40,424 nt of DNA, taken from Leptolyngbya sp. DLM2.Bin15 (lineage in GTDB: Bacteria; Cyanobacteriota; Cyanobacteriia; RECH01). Under the pieces are notes generated by a model. The model was not told the origin of the DNA and did not search any database. It saw only the letters and a list, made by a program, of their open reading frames with translations. A program made the translations under genes and the position numbers. The first letter of the stretch is position 1. Every line of letters starts with the position of its first letter. Of this stretch, positions 38,677 through 40,424 are shown in pieces. The stretch is from positions 1 through 40,424 of the forward strand of contig RECH01000230.1 of NCBI GenBank assembly GCA_007694125.1, given 5' to 3'.

Positions 38677-39159
38677 ATGCTGATAGCTGAGTACATGACC
38701 AAAGCACTGGCTACCTGGTTGGTTGGTTTCTTTCCTTACGCTGAGGTCTATGTCGCAGTTGCAGCAGGAATGGCCATGCAACTGGATGTGGTGTCATCGG
38801 TGGTTTGGGGAGTGTTTGGTAACTTTACGCCTGTTCCTTTGATGCTGTGGAGCTACGGTCGATTGATGGGTATTCCTCGATTACGCGCCTGGTTATTGCG
38901 GATGGAAATACGCGCCTGGTTATTGCGGATAGAAAAACGGGGTGGACAAAGCGCAAAACGCGCTTTTGATCGCTATGGCATCTGGTTTCTGATTCTGATG
39001 ACTCCAATTCTTGGCAGTTGGACGATCGCCGTTGTGACTCCAATCATCGGTATCCATCCCAGACGAATACTCCTCTTTTCATTCATTAGCATCACGCTCT
39101 ATGGCGTGCTTACGGCGGCAGCGATCGCCTCTGGTGTCAGTTGGGTTACACACCGTTAG
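38677..39159 (+). CDS. Small multidrug-export family (COG2426/Sm_multidrug_ex-like) membrane protein
   Basis: MTKALATWLVGFFPYAEVYVAVAAGMAMQLDVVSSVVWGVFGNFTPVPLMLWSYGRL...WFLILMTPILGSWTIAVVTPIIGI. Confidence 0.72.
   Translation: MLIAEYMTKALATWLVGFFPYAEVYVAVAAGMAMQLDVVSSVVWGVFGNFTPVPLMLWSYGRLMGIPRLRAWLLRMEIRAWLLRIEKRGGQSAKRAFDRYGIWFLILMTPILGSWTIAVVTPIIGIHPRRILLFSFISITLYGVLTAAAIASGVSWVTHR
38882..38935. repeat. 27-bp in-frame tandem duplication inside the small export protein
   Basis: TACGCGCCTGGTTATTGCGGATGGAAA followed by TACGCGCCTGGTTATTGCGGATAGAAA (one mismatch). Confidence 0.9.
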
Positions 39160-39245
39160 CGCCAACTCCAACATTCGATTCCTAAACTATCTGATCTACA
39201 ACGTCTTCTCTCCACGCCAACTCAAACAGTACTCAAGTTATTTAT

Positions 39246-40064
39246 ATGCACATTCATCACCTCAATTGTGGTACCAATTGCCCGCTGGGTGGACGGCTAA
39301 TTGACGGCATTAGCAAAGGTCTAACGGCAAAGCTGGTATGCCATTGCCTACTGATTGAATCAGCGGAGGGGCTGGTGCTAGTTGACACTGGACTTGGCAC
39401 CGAGGATGTACAACGCCCTGTTCCCCGGCTCAGCGCTACCTTTCTACTCATGAACAACTTCCAACTCCGGCCCCAGGAAACGGCCCTTGCTCAGCTGAAG
39501 TCTGCCGGATATAACCCCAACGATGTGCGCCATATTGTCCTGACACATCTAGATTTTGACCATGCAGGCGGCGTTAGTGATTTTCCCCATGCCACGGTGC
39601 ATGTGATGGCCGACGAGCTACGGGCAGCAAAAGAGCGTCAAGGATTTTGGGGGGTTCGGAGGTATCGACCTGTGCAGTGGAGTCGTGTCGCTAAGTGGCA
39701 ACTTTACGAACCTCAAGGCGAAACCTGGAACGGCTTTCAGGCTGTGAAGCAGCTTGAGGGTCTGCCATCTGATATTCTTTTGATTTCGCTGATAGGACAC
39801 TCTAGAGGTCATGCAGGTATCGCCATTCGGCAAGCTGACGGTTGGCTGCTCCATGCAGGCGATGCCTATGTGCATCACTCCGAACTCCAGTACGACTCGA
39901 TTTATCCAGGGATCGTTGAATATCAGGGACTACTGGATGTAGACAGGAAAGCGCGTATTCAAAATCAGACCCGACTTAGGGAATTAGCCAATAACCCCGC
40001 AGCCAAGGTTCACGTTTTTTGCTCTCATGATCCCCTTGAGTTAGCCCAACTGAGCAACGCCTAA
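39246..40064 (+). CDS. MBL-fold metallohydrolase (AHL-lactonase-like)
   Basis: HIVLTHLDFDHAGGVSDFP, LLISLIGHSRGHAGIAIRQADGWLLHAGDAY. Confidence 0.88.
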   Translation: MHIHHLNCGTNCPLGGRLIDGISKGLTAKLVCHCLLIESAEGLVLVDTGLGTEDVQRPVPRLSATFLLMNNFQLRPQETALAQLKSAGYNPNDVRHIVLTHLDFDHAGGVSDFPHATVHVMADELRAAKERQGFWGVRRYRPVQWSRVAKWQLYEPQGETWNGFQAVKQLEGLPSDILLISLIGHSRGHAGIAIRQADGWLLHAGDAYVHHSELQYDSIYPGIVEYQGLLDVDRKARIQNQTRLRELANNPAAKVHVFCSHDPLELAQLSNA

Positions 40065-40237
40065 TGACAAATCCCCCTGAGGGCGAAATCGTGCTAGGTC
40101 GTGGTTTAAAACTCATCCAAACCCTGATTCTCTCGTACGAAAGATCAAGAGGTTTAGCAGGTTTTAAAACAGAGCCTAGTACCAATTAAAGGTGAAGCTG
40201 CGTCAAACTAGAGAAATCCCTTTTAAGTCTAAAAAAC

Positions 40238-40424
40238 ATGAAAGGATGCCCCTTCCAAATCACGGTGACAGAGAGCTTGGAGCAGCTAGAAAAATTCCTG
40301 CAAAAGGCTTGGATAGTCAGCCAAAAAGAACGCTCAGAAATGCTGGTATGGTTAAAGCAGGGCGTGGTGAATAGCCGAGGAGAGCTAGCGTCCACTGTAA
40401 GCGCCAACCCCTCCACTATCAATT
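40238..40424 (+). CDS. Transposase-like HTH protein, N-terminal fragment (runs off window)
   Basis: MKGCPFQITVTESLEQLEKFLQKAWIVSQKERSEMLVWLKQGVVNSRGELASTVSANPSTIN... resembles the HTH N-terminus of IS630-type transposases. Confidence 0.6.
   Translation, partial: MKGCPFQITVTESLEQLEKFLQKAWIVSQKERSEMLVWLKQGVVNSRGELASTVSANPSTIN

Noticed and set aside
1-40424. Recurrent GCGATCGC octamers as a possible CRISPR or repeat array
   Set aside because: They are dispersed HIP1 sites, common in cyanobacterial genomes, inside and outside genes with no regular spacing.

Overview
The window looks like cyanobacterial chromosome: HIP1 octamers (GCGATCGC) are very frequent and most ORFs belong to families typical of cyanobacteria. 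Most of it is ordinary core or conserved genome: cdsA, serA, prmA, rsmI, glutaminase, a GuaB3-type protein, a J-domain protein followed by a DUF3143 protein, DUF1824, DUF192, a TxlA-like thioredoxin, a Crp/Fnr regulator, an NblR-like response regulator, a CNT nucleoside transporter, a DegT aminotransferase, a MalK/UgpC-type ATPase, and a tRNA-Leu(UAG). The most notable unexplained structures are: (1) a 110-bp interspersed element present in three copies (14122-14231, 17606-17715, 30072-30181), each bounded by CTAGTA...TACTAG and each directly 3' of an ORF; in two cases its terminal CTAG contains the ORF's stop codon; (2) a second 93-bp repeat family (21849-21941 and inverted 33267-33359); (3) an SbcC/Rad50-like ATPase with no CxxC zinc hook, followed immediately by a Cas4/RecB-like PD-(D/E)XK nuclease with a four-cysteine Fe-S signature; (4) a TetR, small-multidrug-export and MBL-hydrolase cassette with a palindromic operator inside its promoter; (5) a DMT transporter carrying a long N-terminal coiled coil; (6) a TPR ORF separated by an in-frame TGA from a possible C-terminal transmembrane anchor. 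No CRISPR array, rRNA or complete IS element was seen. A transposase-like ORF starts at the right edge. All calls come from reading the sequence; no database search was run.
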